Origin: Nocardia spumae
GTDB taxonomy: Bacteria; Actinomycetota; Actinomycetes; Mycobacteriales; Mycobacteriaceae
Direction: 5' to 3'
NCBI RefSeq assembly: GCF_020733635.1
Contig: NZ_JAJFZL010000001.1
Span: 3,658,001-3,722,000, forward strand
Length of the DNA stretch: 64,000 nt
Notes under the pieces: generated by a model
The model's input: the letters and a program-made list of their open reading frames with translations, nothing else
Databases searched by the model: none
Told to the model about the DNA's origin: nothing
Shown here: in pieces, positions 29,114 through 38,177 of the stretch
How positions within the stretch are numbered: the first letter of the stretch is position 1
How the letters are laid out: each line of letters starts with the position of its first letter
Made by a program: the position numbers and the translations under genes

Positions 29114-30340
29114 TCAGCGGGGGTCGATGGTGACCGGCATGTGGCGCACGCCGGTGTGCTTGTTGCTGCGAACGTATTCGACGGGCCCGGTGAGCGTGAG
29201 GGTTTCGACGCGGTCCAGCAGGACGTCGAACAGCACCCGTATCTCCATCCGCGCCAGTGCGGCGCCGAGACAGAAATGCACGCCCCGCCCGAAGGCCAGA
29301 TGGGGATTGGGATCGCGGCTGATGTCGAAGGTGTCGGGGCGGTCGAAGACCGTCTCGTCACGGTTGGCCGAGGTCCACCACAGTGTCACCTTGTCACCCG
29401 CGCTGATGTGCTGATCACCGACGACGACGTCGCGGGTGGCGGTGCGCCGGTTGTATGGCGTCGATGACGCCCACCGCAGTATCTCCTCCACCGCGGACGG
29501 GAGCAGACGTCGATCGTGTCGCAGCCGTTCCCACGCCCGGCGGTCTTCGCTCAGGGCCGACATCCCCAAGGCGATGGAATTGCGGGTGGTCTCGCTCCCC
29601 GCGGCGACGATCAGGCTCAAGAACATCCGTTGCTCGTTCTCGGTCAGGGGCTCGTCGTCGATGCGCGCGTGTGTCACGATCGACAGCAGATCCGTGCCCG
29701 GCCGGGCACGTTTGCGTTCGAGCAGCCCGGTGCCGTAGGCGAACATGCGGGCCTGCGCTCGCGTCAGCCGGTCGTCGAGCTGGCCGACCTCGCGCTCGTC
29801 GTAGTCGAGGGTGACATCGGCCCAGTCCATGAGCTCGTGACGATCCGCCTGCGGCACCCCGGCGAGCTCGGCCACGGCCTGCAGGGGAAGCTCGGCGGCC
29901 ACGTCGACGAGGAAGTCGCAGTCGCGGCGGGCGAGTGCCGCGTCCACGATGCCGATTGCCCGCCGGCGCAGATCGTCCTCCATGGCCCGCAGGGCGCGTG
30001 GTGTCGTGCTGGGCGCCAATAGTTTTCGGACCTGCGCGTGCCGCGGATCGTCGGTCATGTTCAGTAACGAACCGACCGCGAAGCCCAGCGGCATGTCCTC
30101 CAGGGTGGTGCCGCCGCCGTCGCGGCCGCCGCCGGTCTCGGAGGAGAAAGTGGCAGCGTCGTTGGCCGCGCGCACGATATCGGCGTAGCGACTGAGCACC
30201 CAGAAGCCGTCACCTCCCGGAGTGTGGGCGGTGGGCGGATGAAACCAGACCGGCGCCTCGCCGCGCAGGCGGGCGAAGACGTCGTGCGGGAACCCACCGA
30301 CGAATCGGTCCAGATCGGTGAGGTCGATGTCGTTGTCCAT
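29114..30340 (-). CDS. Cytochrome P450
   Basis: 408-aa soluble bacterial P450. The I-helix oxygen-activation motif is AAGSETTRNS, the ExxR motif is EEILR, and the haem loop FGRGVHFCLGAALARMEI provides the cysteine. The ATG at 30340 is preferred because a GAGGAGG site precedes it by 11 bases; a GTG nine codons upstream would place that site inside the gene. It follows the epoxide hydrolase gene on the same strand, a natural pair if the P450 makes epoxides. No ferredoxin gene is adjacent. Confidence 0.93.
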   Translation of the reverse strand: MDNDIDLTDLDRFVGGFPHDVFARLRGEAPVWFHPPTAHTPGGDGFWVLSRYADIVRAANDAATFSSETGGGRDGGGTTLEDMPLGFAVGSLLNMTDDPRHAQVRKLLAPSTTPRALRAMEDDLRRRAIGIVDAALARRDCDFLVDVAAELPLQAVAELAGVPQADRHELMDWADVTLDYDEREVGQLDDRLTRAQARMFAYGTGLLERKRARPGTDLLSIVTHARIDDEPLTENEQRMFLSLIVAAGSETTRNSIALGMSALSEDRRAWERLRHDRRLLPSAVEEILRWASSTPYNRRTATRDVVVGDQHISAGDKVTLWWTSANRDETVFDRPDTFDISRDPNPHLAFGRGVHFCLGAALARMEIRVLFDVLLDRVETLTLTGPVEYVRSNKHTGVRHMPVTIDPR

Positions 30341-30441
30341 CGGCGCGTAACCCTCCTCGTCCGTCACACCTCACGATCTTGAGGGGTCGAGCCGGCGAGA
30401 CACCCGGCTTTCGGCGAAACCGGGACCGGGCGGTGGCGCGC

Positions 30442-31683
30442 TCATCGCCTGCCGCGGAAGGTGCGGCGCAGGTCGGCGGTCCACAGATCCGGAATTTCCC
30501 AGGGAATGAAGTGGCCACCGCGATCGTGGACGGTGAGGTTGACGTGGTTGTACCACCGGGCACGATCGCCGGTGCGGAAGTGCCGGACACGCTCGGCGGT
30601 GCTGATGCCGGGCGGATTCTCGTAGCCGACGAAGGTGATCCCGGTGGGCGCCTGCACGACCGGCAAGCGGTCGTGGGACGGAGTCCACGGGTAGCGATTG
30701 TTGTTGGCGTAGAGGCGAATCGAGGTACCGATGGTGCCGGTGACCCAGTAGATGGTGGCGTGGGTGAGAAGATCGTCTCGGCTGAACACGGTCTCGATAT
30801 CGCCACCGTTGTCGCTCCACGCGGACCACCGTTCCAGGATCCAGGCCAGCATCCCCGCCGGGGAATCGGACAGGGCGTGGGCGAGGGTGCTGGGGGCGAG
30901 CAGATGTGCGGCCAGGTGGACGGCGAAGCGGCTGTCCAGCTCCACGATTCGCGCGCGTACCTCGGCGGGAACGCCCTCGGGAATCGGTTGTCCGCCACTG
31001 AAGTCCCAGGCGCGGTCACCGTTGAACAGGGTGAGTTTCAACCCGGATCCGATGTGGATGGCATACAACTCGTCGGCGTATTTGTGGCCGAGTTGCGCGG
31101 TGACCAGCGCACCCACGTCGCACCCGGCGGCACCGTACTTCCGGTGGCCCAGGACATCGGTCATGAGTGTGTGCCAGAGGTCGGCGACCTTCCAGAAGTT
31201 CAGATCCGGGCGGTTCAGCAAGGGGCTGGAGAATCCGAAGCCGGGAAACGACGGGACGATCACGTCGAACGCCTCGGCCGGATCGCCGCCATGCGCTCCT
31301 GGATCCGCCAGTTGGTCGGCGACCTTGGACCAGTGCCAGAACGTCCAGGGCCAGCCGTGCGTCAGGATCAGCGGCGTCGGATTCGTCCCGACGCCGGGCC
31401 TGCGCATGAAATGCACCGGCACTCCGTCGATGTCGACCCGGTAGTGCTGATAGATGTTGATCTGGGCTTCGGCCGCGCGCCAGTCGTATCCGCTGCGCCA
31501 GTAGTCGACGAGTTCCTGGAGATAGCCGCGGGGCACGCCGTAGTACCCGTCGTCGTTGCCGACATCGTCGGGCAGCCGGGTCAGATCCAGGCGCTGCCGC
31601 AGGTCGGAGAGGACGTTGTCGGGGACGTGAATCTCGGTCGGCGTCAAGGGGAACGGTCGGGGATCGCGGGTGCTGTCGCTCAT
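30442..31683 (-). CDS. Epoxide hydrolase (EHN domain), second copy
   Basis: 413-aa alpha/beta hydrolase with the EHN N-terminal domain (DYWRSGYDWRAAEAQIN), LTHGWPWTFWHW oxyanion region and catalytic His near GGHFIPWE. The nucleophile elbow reads GAAGCDVGA, keeping the aspartate. The start at 31683 has GGAGG four to five bases upstream. It is divergent from a MarR gene with repeated elements between them and is followed by the P450 gene. Confidence 0.9.
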   Translation of the reverse strand: MSDSTRDPRPFPLTPTEIHVPDNVLSDLRQRLDLTRLPDDVGNDDGYYGVPRGYLQELVDYWRSGYDWRAAEAQINIYQHYRVDIDGVPVHFMRRPGVGTNPTPLILTHGWPWTFWHWSKVADQLADPGAHGGDPAEAFDVIVPSFPGFGFSSPLLNRPDLNFWKVADLWHTLMTDVLGHRKYGAAGCDVGALVTAQLGHKYADELYAIHIGSGLKLTLFNGDRAWDFSGGQPIPEGVPAEVRARIVELDSRFAVHLAAHLLAPSTLAHALSDSPAGMLAWILERWSAWSDNGGDIETVFSRDDLLTHATIYWVTGTIGTSIRLYANNNRYPWTPSHDRLPVVQAPTGITFVGYENPPGISTAERVRHFRTGDRARWYNHVNLTVHDRGGHFIPWEIPDLWTADLRRTFRGRR

Positions 31684-31720
31684 CTGGCCTCCTGCGCCGT
31701 GGGATGCCCACACTTTACAT

Positions 31721-31751
31721 AAGCAACTTATTTAAGCAACTTCTATAAGTT
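31721..31751. promoter_or_regulatory. Operator between MarR gene and epoxide hydrolase
   Basis: AAGCAACTT is repeated at 31721-31729 and 31734-31742, and AACTT-N4-AAGTT forms an inverted repeat at 31738-31751. This AT-rich patch between divergent genes is a good candidate for MarR binding. Confidence 0.5.
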
Positions 31752-31769
31752 CCGGATATAGTTGGCCGC

Positions 31770-32207
31770 GTGGACGACATCGACGATTTCGACGTGGACA
31801 CCTTCGCCCTGGCGATCGAGGACTTCAACCGCGTCTACATCCGCATCCCGATGCGGGAGAAACTGCCGTTCACCACCCTGTCGGTGCTCGACACCCTGGC
31901 TCAGCGGGGACCGGTGCGGCTGACCGATCTGACCGAGACCGAGCAGATGACCCAGCCCGGTATCACCCAACTCATCGCACGCTTGGAGCGCGACGGGCTG
32001 GTGCTGCGCCGCCGTCATCCCGGCGACGGCCGGGCCGTGATCGTGCACCTCACCGAGGCGGGCCGGCGGGTGCGGCAGAGCCGCCACGACGACCGGGTTC
32101 GACATCTGGCCCCGACGGTTCGCCAGCTGAGCCCGGCCGAGCGCCGGGCACTCGCGGCCGCGCTGCCCGTCCTCACCCGCCTCGCCCAACTGGAGCGAGA
32201 GCGCTGA
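31770..32207 (+). CDS. MarR-family transcriptional regulator
   Basis: 145-aa winged-helix regulator starting at GTG 31770. The DNA-binding part LTETEQMTQPGITQLIARLERDGLVLRRRHPGDGRAV has the MarR wing. It is divergent from the epoxide hydrolase/P450 pair and probably governs it. Confidence 0.9.
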   Translation: MDDIDDFDVDTFALAIEDFNRVYIRIPMREKLPFTTLSVLDTLAQRGPVRLTDLTETEQMTQPGITQLIARLERDGLVLRRRHPGDGRAVIVHLTEAGRRVRQSRHDDRVRHLAPTVRQLSPAERRALAAALPVLTRLAQLERER

Positions 32208-32276
32208 CACAGCCGGTCCGCCCGCGCTGAGCGCGGAGGGCGGGCAACCTGTCCGCACCGGCACATCGCCGACCCG

Positions 32277-32810
32277 TTACCGCGGCAGTGCGCCGACGGC
32301 GGCCGCGCTGTCGCGCAGCGCTTCGATCACCGCCGACATCGCCGGCGTGGGTGCGGTGGGCATGCGGATCAGCGAGACTCGGCGCATTTCAGCGGCGGCG
32401 CGGCAGTGCGGACCGGTGACCACGCGCAGGCACACCACCCCGTCCGGCGGTGCGGAGAACAGTCCCGCGGGCACCGTGGTCAGCCCGCAGCCCGCGGCCA
32501 CCAGCGCCAGTTTGGTGAGCCAGTCGCGGGCGCGATGCACAATGCGAGGACGGCCGGGCAGACCCGGCCACACCCCGAGCAGCGGTTCCGTGCCGGCCGC
32601 AGGGCTCGCGATCCACGCGGCGCCGGAGAGTTCGTCGACGGTGACCGTGCTGCGCCCGGCGAACCGATCGGCGGGTGCGGCCACCAGCAGTTCCACGTCG
32701 GTGAGATGGTCGACGGCCAGCTGCGGTAGTTCGGTGTCGGGCGGCAGGTGCGGTGGACGTGAGGTGATCACGGCCAGTTGGGTGCTGGTAAGGATCGTGT
32801 CACCAGGTAC
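32277..32810 (-). pseudogene. Truncated LysR-family regulator (effector domain only)
   Basis: The minus-strand frame from about 32810 to 32277 encodes a LysR effector-binding domain (TQLAVITS..., LVAAPADRFAGRSTVTVDELSGAAWIAS, VAAGCGLTTVPAGLF). The N-terminal HTH is absent: homology stops where the Tn3-family remnant begins. The best read is a lysR gene cut by the transposon or a linked deletion. Confidence 0.7.
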
Positions 32811-32866
32811 ATGAAGCCTGCGTGAATCGGGGTTGCGAACCCGTTGGTGCGGTGTAGCTTTCGCGC

Positions 32867-33748
32867 GTGATGAGGGAGCTGGACCAGGACGAGCTGATCG
32901 ACCGGTGGACGCTGCTGGGCAAGGAACCGGACCTGGTCGCCACGAAGCGAGGTGCGGCGACGCTCGGATTCGGGCTGATGCTGCGGTTCTATACCGAGCG
33001 GGGCCGGTTTCGGCGTGGGTGTGCCGAAATCCCTGACGCCGCGGTTGATGACGTTGCCCGCCAGGTAGGGGTGGAGCGAACCGAGATCGCGTTCTACGAC
33101 TTCACGGGCCGCACCAGCAAGGCGCACCGGACGCAGATCCGGGAGTCGCTGGGGTATCGGGAATGCAGTGTGAGCGACGCCGAGGAGATCGTGGGGTGGC
33201 TGGTCGAGCACGTGCCCCGGCGTGAGCCCAGTGGCGAACGGGTTCGGGAACACCTGTTGGCGCGATTGCGCGAGGTGAAGGTGGAGCCACCTACGGCCGG
33301 GCGGATCGAGCGGATGGTGCGCTCGGCGCTGCACCGCGGTGAGGAACTGCTGTTCACGCAGGTCAACGTCAGACTGCCGGAGCCGGTCCGAGCGCGGCTG
33401 CTGGCGTTGATCGCACCGGTCGGCGGTGGCGAGGAAACCCTGGACGGTGACGCCGAGGACGGGCCGGCGGTGCTGGCGGCGATCCGGTCGGACCCAGGCG
33501 ACGTCAGCCTGAACACGATGCTGACCGAAATCGCCAAGCTGGACGCGGTCTGCGCGGTCGGGGAACTCGATCATCTACTACGGCAAGACCTCCGAAATCG
33601 CGTCCAACCGGCGCGACGAACAGGAAATGAGTGTGCTGTGCCTGCGGATCTGCCAGGCCGCCCTGGTCTATGTCAACGTCCTGATGATCCAGGATATGGG
33701 GAGGTCAAGCTGAACATGAACAGCCGTCTCACTTTGGCGGATTCTTGA
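32867..33748 (+). pseudogene. Tn3-family transposase remnant with internal deletions
   Basis: Residues 1 to about 230 are the N-terminal DUF4158 domain of Tn3-family transposases (LGKEPDLVATKRGAATLGFGL, RESLGYRECSVSDAEE). At about 33563 the sequence jumps, in another frame, to the C-terminal catalytic end (SIIYYGKTSEIASNRRDEQE, QAALVYVNVLMIQ). It then jumps again to the terminal tail YGEVKLNMNSRLTLADS. Roughly 700 residues of the usual near-1000-residue enzyme are missing, so it is dead. A CCCCC run at 33761-33765, 13 bp past the stop, fits the outer end of a Tn3 terminal repeat. Confidence 0.8.
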
Positions 33749-33891
33749 ACAACTGACCGACCCCCTCGGTGACCGAGATCAGGCTCAGCGCGAGATGTAT
33801 TCGCGCAGTTTGCCTTTGACACCTGCAATCCGCGTAGTTCGGGGGTTCTGGAGGTGCGCGACACCCCTGTTCTGGCCACGGTGTCCCGCAA

Positions 33892-34341
33892 TCACACTTC
33901 ACCGACCCGTTGCAGCAGACTCACAAGTTGCCGGCGTTCGGCCCCGCTGAGATGCCTGGTGACCACGGTTTCAGCGTCGCGCCACGCGGCTCGCACCGAA
34001 TCGACCGCCTGTAGTCCCCGCGCGGACAGACGCAGTCGGATCACCCGCCGGTCGGAGTCGTCGGGGCTCCGTTCCACGAAGCCGGAACGCTCCATACGGC
34101 TGATGGCCTTGGCGACGGTGGGCTGCTCGATACCCATGCGCTCCACCAACTCGGCCTGCGTCGACCCCGGATTCTCATGGAGGTCGACAACGATGAGTTC
34201 TTGGCCGGGGTGCAGCCCGAGCTCGGCGAGGCGATGCGTCAGATCGACCCGGTGCACGCGCGCGGCGAGAGCGAGAGCGTAGCCGATGGGACCGACGTCG
34301 CGAGCGATGTCGCGGCCCGATCCACGCGGAAGCGGTTCCAT
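33892..34341 (-). CDS. MarR-family transcriptional regulator
   Basis: 149-aa regulator with an intact MarR fold: LVERMGIEQPTVAKAISRMERSGFVERSPDDSDRR gives recognition helix and wing. Its ATG at 34341 overlaps the first arm of a perfect inverted repeat shared with the divergent azoreductase gene, so it is probably autoregulated. Confidence 0.92.
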   Translation of the reverse strand: MEPLPRGSGRDIARDVGPIGYALALAARVHRVDLTHRLAELGLHPGQELIVVDLHENPGSTQAELVERMGIEQPTVAKAISRMERSGFVERSPDDSDRRVIRLRLSARGLQAVDSVRAAWRDAETVVTRHLSGAERRQLVSLLQRVGEV

Positions 34342-34380
34342 AGCCGACTATTATACAGTCGGCTATTATATGTCCGGCTA
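34341..34380. promoter_or_regulatory. MarR operator with three half-sites
   Basis: TAGCCGACT (34341-34349) and AGTCGGCTA (34357-34365) are a perfect 9-bp inverted repeat with a 7-bp centre, and GTCCGGCTA (34372-34380) is a third near-copy. The repeat starts on the marR initiation codon and ends 26 bp before the azoreductase start. Confidence 0.7.
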
Positions 34381-34406
34381 TGTAATTTGATATTCCCGGA
34401 GGCGTA

Positions 34407-35075
34407 ATGGTTCATCTCCTGCACATTGATACCAGTCCCAGAAGGAACTCCTTCTCCCGCGAAGTCTCGGCAGTGTTCGCCGCCGAATGGCGCACCGGAC
34501 ACCCCGGCGGTGACTACACCTACCGGGATCTGGGTGCCGATCCCGTGCCGCCGGTCGACGAGGCCCGCACCGAGATCGCGATCCAGGCATCCGCCGCGGG
34601 AATCCGAGAGCTGACCGGCATGTCGAACGTGGTGCGGACACTGGCGCAGGAGAGAAGTTGGGCGGTGAGCCGGCCACTCATCGAAGAACTGCTCGCCGCC
34701 GATGTCCTGCTGATCGCGAGCCCGATGTACAACTTCTCAGTCCCCTCGACGCTCAAGGCGTGGATCGACCAGATCTCGTTTCCCTGGCTGCCCCTGGCCG
34801 GGCGGGCCGCCGTCGTGGTCACCGCCAGGGGCGGCTCATACGCGCCGGGAACACCACGTGCACCGTACGACTACCAAGAGCCCTACCTGCGGGCCTACTT
34901 CGAGACACTCGGGCTCACGGATCTGCATTTCATCCATACGGAACTGACCAACGCACTGCACGTCCCGTTCCTCGCCGAGTTCAAGGACGCTCACCAGACC
35001 TCGCGAGCCGCCGCGTTGAAAGCCGCTGCCGCGCTCGCCACCTCGATCGGCCGACGGCTCCAACCGTCGAGCTGA
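34407..35075 (+). CDS. azoR: FMN-dependent NADH-azoreductase
   Basis: 222-aa flavodoxin-like quinone/azo reductase of the AzoR family. HIDTSPRRNSFSREV is the FMN phosphate loop, ASPMYNFSVPSTLKAWIDQI the signature segment, and ARGGSY the second flavin contact. Detoxifies quinones and azo compounds by two-electron reduction. Regulated by the divergent MarR through the shared operator. Lies within a segment bounded by Tn3 remnants. Confidence 0.9.
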   Translation: MVHLLHIDTSPRRNSFSREVSAVFAAEWRTGHPGGDYTYRDLGADPVPPVDEARTEIAIQASAAGIRELTGMSNVVRTLAQERSWAVSRPLIEELLAADVLLIASPMYNFSVPSTLKAWIDQISFPWLPLAGRAAVVVTARGGSYAPGTPRAPYDYQEPYLRAYFETLGLTDLHFIHTELTNALHVPFLAEFKDAHQTSRAAALKAAAALATSIGRRLQPSS

Positions 35076-35140
35076 GCTCCTGCGACAACTTCATTCGGGC
35101 GCTCGCTCGCAAGCCCGGAAACAACGGAAATCGGAGAAAC

Positions 35141-35355
35141 ATGGATACAGGGATGAAGGGCCGTGTGGTACTGGTGACCGGAGCCTCCAAAGGCATAGGC
35201 GCTGGGCCGCGGGCACACCGACCCGGCGACTGTCCGATCCCGACGATGTCGCCCGCCTGATCGTGTTCCTGGGATCGGAGGCCAACCGCAACCTCACCGG
35301 AGAGGTCCTCCGAGAAGGATCCTCCGCCGCACGCGCCCCACACGCAGGCGGATAG
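35141..35355 (+). pseudogene. Short-chain dehydrogenase with internal deletion
   Basis: The first codons encode MDTGMKGRVVLVTGASKGIG, an intact SDR cofactor motif. The frame is then lost, and a different frame gives LSDPDDVARLIVFLGSEAN and NLTGEV, the C-terminal end of an SDR (usually followed by a DGG tail). About 170 central residues, including the catalytic Tyr-Lys, are absent. A decayed gene located 65 bp after azoR. Confidence 0.75.
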
Positions 35356-35572
35356 CGCAGTGCTCGGTGCCTCCTATCGGGTGAGCAGCATCCGACAGGA
35401 GGCACCGACGATGGCGATTGTTGTACTGATCAACTCCATCCGAGGCGTGCAGGTCGATGTCGTGACGGCATCCGAAGCTGTTCCGTAAGCCGATCGGCCT
35501 ACGGAACACCACTACGCCAATGACACCGTTCGAACCTTGCACTTCGTGACAGTTTCGGGGCAGTGAAGTGAA

Positions 35573-37771
35573 TCAGGGCTTGGGTGGGGTCTGGTCAGCG
35601 ATGATCGCGAGAATGCTGAGGCGGAACGACTCGTCGTTCTGAATCGATTCGGGGGCTGAATTGGCCTTCACCATCCTGCGGTCTTGTACGGCGAGCTGCC
35701 GCAACGTATTCACGACATCAGGGGTCAAGACTGAGGGGCCCAGCTCTTCGAGCAGCTCGATGGGCTGTTGCTGGTAGAGGGAGGCGGTTTTCGGAAGGTC
35801 TGCCACGATCATGTCGATCAGTTCGGCTCTGGCTGTCTCGGTGTCGTATTGGGCTGGGGCGATATTCAGTAGTGCGCGGACTGCGGCTGGGCGGAGTGGG
35901 GCGGAATCGAGCAATGGAACCAGCGCGGGGAATAGTTGTTCGGCCGCTGGACCGATTCGTGCGGCCAGGTTTGCGGCGTCGATCACTGTCCAGAGGTCGG
36001 TCCGAGGAGGTAGGTGCAGCACCAGAGTCAGGACTGGGAGAACCGCTGTCGGTTCACCGCCATGATGCACCCACAGCCGCGCGATCTGCACATGCTCGCT
36101 GAGTACATATGCGGGGGCGTCCAGTGCCGGCGGCTGAGCCACCTTGTTTGCCAATGCGGTCACCAGCCGTTCGGAGGGAGCGAGTGCCAGGCCAGCGTCT
36201 GCCACCATGCGTGCGACAGGGCTTTTCTGGACCGCCGTTTCGATGGCTGTCAGCAGGGGCTCGGCGCGTCCGGTCAGTTCGTGCAGTGCGGTTGCCGCAT
36301 CGAGGGTGCTGAAGCCGGTTTTCTGGGTGGCAAACTGCGTGAGCATGTCAGCGGTGCGTCGCGGTTCGATGCCCATCGCGGCGAGCGCGGTGAGTGCGGC
36401 CACTGCTTGAATACGGCTCAACGATCCACTGGTGAGGAGGTGGATTACCTCGGGTCCGGCGATGTGGGCGCGTGCCGCCCAGGTGCCAAGGATCCGGAAC
36501 AGGTTGATGAGCTCGTTGTGCCGAGAGGCGCCTGAGACGAGGCTGTCGGAGGATGAGGGTGGCTCGGCCAGTTGTGAGAGCCGGTTCCGGATCGCATCGA
36601 GCAAGGGCACCGATAACTCGAACGACGCGCACGCCTCGGCCATCTGGGACAAAGCTTCCGGCCGTGTGGCCAACTCGCGGGCCAGCAATAGGGTGGCCCG
36701 TGGATCTCGCCATTGCACCAGACACGCCACTGCTCGATCGGCAAGCACTGGGCTTTCCGGGTGTCCTGCGAGTGTGGCCAGTGTGTCGGCCACGTCCGGG
36801 GCGGACTCCGGGCCGAACGCGCACAGCAGATCTATTGCACAACGCCTGGCATACTCATCCACCAACCCTTCTGCCACCACCGTGGCCAGCACGGGTGCGA
36901 GTGCCGGTGCGGCGCTGCGGAATCCGGCGCAAAGCCGCTCGGCCTCGGACATGCCGCGACGCCGGATCAACTCAGCGGAAGGGCCCGAGCTGGTGAGCGC
37001 GAGGGTGATCAGGTCCGTGGCGGTCGCGATGTCACAGTGATCAACGAGGGCGTCCACCAGGCCGGTGATGTGGTCGTTCAGCTGTCCGATGATGTTGTGC
37101 ACCGAGTCATCGGTGAGCCAGGCGGTTCCGGCTGCGTAAACCTCACCCTCCCATGGCATGCCAGCCGCGACGCAGGTTGTCGCCGCGCGCAGGCGCGTCT
37201 GCGGGGCTTCGGCCGGTCCCAACGCTGCGATCGCCAGCTCACGCGCCAGCGGGTCGTCGAGCTTTCCTGCAGCAGTGAGGATGTCACTCTGTAGCGATGG
37301 CTCGGTCTCGACCTCCCACCGCTCGAGCAACAAGGGCAAAACCAGTTCGGCGGGTTGTGTCCGGATCATGATGTGGAGCGCAGAACGTCGGGTCTGCTCG
37401 TCGGCGTCGTCCACGAAGGGGCGCAGTAGCGGCCATTGCTGTGCGATTGCGTGTCGAGCGGCACCGGGTTCGGCACCCCCTCGTTCACCAGTGCCGGCGG
37501 CGATCTCTGCCAAGAGATCCAGGACACCACGGGTTTGGATGCCGGCCCCGGCCAATCGAGCCAGGAACGGCACCGCGTGCGCAGTCGCGGAGTAGACCGT
37601 GCCCTGATGCCAAATATTGCCGAACAGCTCCCGCAACGCCTCCGCTGCCTCGCCTTCGGCGCCCTGGAGTCGGCGCAATAGCTCCGGCACATCCTCGGCC
37701 GATCCATAGGCATGACCCAGCTCTGCCCACGACACCGATTCCAAGCCGCCCCACACCGGGTCTGTCACCAT
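35573..37771 (-). CDS. HEAT-repeat protein, uncharacterised
   Basis: 732-aa all-helical protein built of degenerate HEAT/ARM-like repeats throughout, for example LRPFVDDADEQTRRSALHIM and LPLLLERWEVETEPSLQSDIL. The N-terminal segment (ELLRRLQGAEGEAAEALRELFGNIWHQGTVYSATAHAVPFLARLA) resembles a family seen often in Streptomyces and relatives. No enzymatic motif, signal or membrane helix is visible, so it should be a cytoplasmic scaffold. It is alone on its strand between transposon scars. Codon use seems less GC-biased than the nuo and cbb genes, hinting at transfer. Confidence 0.75.
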   Translation of the reverse strand: MVTDPVWGGLESVSWAELGHAYGSAEDVPELLRRLQGAEGEAAEALRELFGNIWHQGTVYSATAHAVPFLARLAGAGIQTRGVLDLLAEIAAGTGERGGAEPGAARHAIAQQWPLLRPFVDDADEQTRRSALHIMIRTQPAELVLPLLLERWEVETEPSLQSDILTAAGKLDDPLARELAIAALGPAEAPQTRLRAATTCVAAGMPWEGEVYAAGTAWLTDDSVHNIIGQLNDHITGLVDALVDHCDIATATDLITLALTSSGPSAELIRRRGMSEAERLCAGFRSAAPALAPVLATVVAEGLVDEYARRCAIDLLCAFGPESAPDVADTLATLAGHPESPVLADRAVACLVQWRDPRATLLLARELATRPEALSQMAEACASFELSVPLLDAIRNRLSQLAEPPSSSDSLVSGASRHNELINLFRILGTWAARAHIAGPEVIHLLTSGSLSRIQAVAALTALAAMGIEPRRTADMLTQFATQKTGFSTLDAATALHELTGRAEPLLTAIETAVQKSPVARMVADAGLALAPSERLVTALANKVAQPPALDAPAYVLSEHVQIARLWVHHGGEPTAVLPVLTLVLHLPPRTDLWTVIDAANLAARIGPAAEQLFPALVPLLDSAPLRPAAVRALLNIAPAQYDTETARAELIDMIVADLPKTASLYQQQPIELLEELGPSVLTPDVVNTLRQLAVQDRRMVKANSAPESIQNDESFRLSILAIIADQTPPKP

Positions 37772-37845
37772 GTCGACAAACTAGCCACTGCCCCTGGCTG
37801 GGAAGTCGACCAGAGTTGGTTACTCGATCGGGTAGGGGGCGTCAT

Positions 37846-37944
37846 CTATCCGCCGAGGGCGAGGCGAGTGTTCATGTCGAGCTTGACCTCGCGGTAAGGG
37901 AGTGCATGCGACCAGAACAGCGGCGTGAGGCCGCGTTCGACCTC
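37846..37944 (-). pseudogene. Tn3-family transposase C-terminal remnant
   Basis: About 32 codons on the minus strand encode VERGLTPLFWSHALPYREVK then LDMNTRLALGG and a stop, the extreme C-terminus of a Tn3-family transposase. The DNA at 37870-37890 matches 33701-33721 in inverted orientation at 19 of 21 positions. A GGGGG run at 37835-37839 sits where the element's outer end should be, mirroring the remnant at 32867-33748. Confidence 0.7.
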
Positions 37945-37976
37945 GACGCCCAGCTCGATCGGGTTGTCGGACCGCG

Positions 37977-38150
37977 GTCCCGCGCCTGATCGAGCTGATC
38001 CGCTGCGGCCGGCTCGATCTGTCGCAGCAGACGGTGACGACCTTCGGACTCGACGAGACGAACGCGGCGGTGGATCACGCCGCCGCACATCCGACCGCAT
38101 TCGATCGCACGATCGTGCTCCCACAGCGCCGGACACCGATTCCCGTCTGA
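37977..38150 (+). pseudogene. C-terminal remnant of a zinc-type alcohol dehydrogenase
   Basis: In the frame starting at 37977 the DNA reads PRLIELIRCGRLDLSQQTVT, then FGLDETNAAVDHAAAH and a terminal TIVLP segment before TGA at 38148. This is the typical end of medium-chain alcohol dehydrogenases. No upstream domain exists; the Tn3 remnant lies immediately before it. The rest was presumably lost when the transposon inserted or was deleted. Confidence 0.6.
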
Positions 38151-38151
38151 G

Positions 38152-38167
38152 TAATACCCGCGTATTA
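38152..38167. promoter_or_regulatory. Palindromic operator upstream of the toxin-antitoxin-like pair
   Basis: TAATAC-CCGC-GTATTA is an inverted repeat ending 10 bp before the GTG of the first gene. Ribbon-helix-helix antitoxins typically bind such sites to autoregulate. Confidence 0.55.
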
Positions 38168-38177
38168 TGGTGTCCGC

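Noticed and set aside
35411..35488. A 25-codon ATG-initiated frame between the broken SDR and the HEAT gene
   Set aside because: No ribosome-binding site, no similarity to known peptides, and it sits in decayed sequence.
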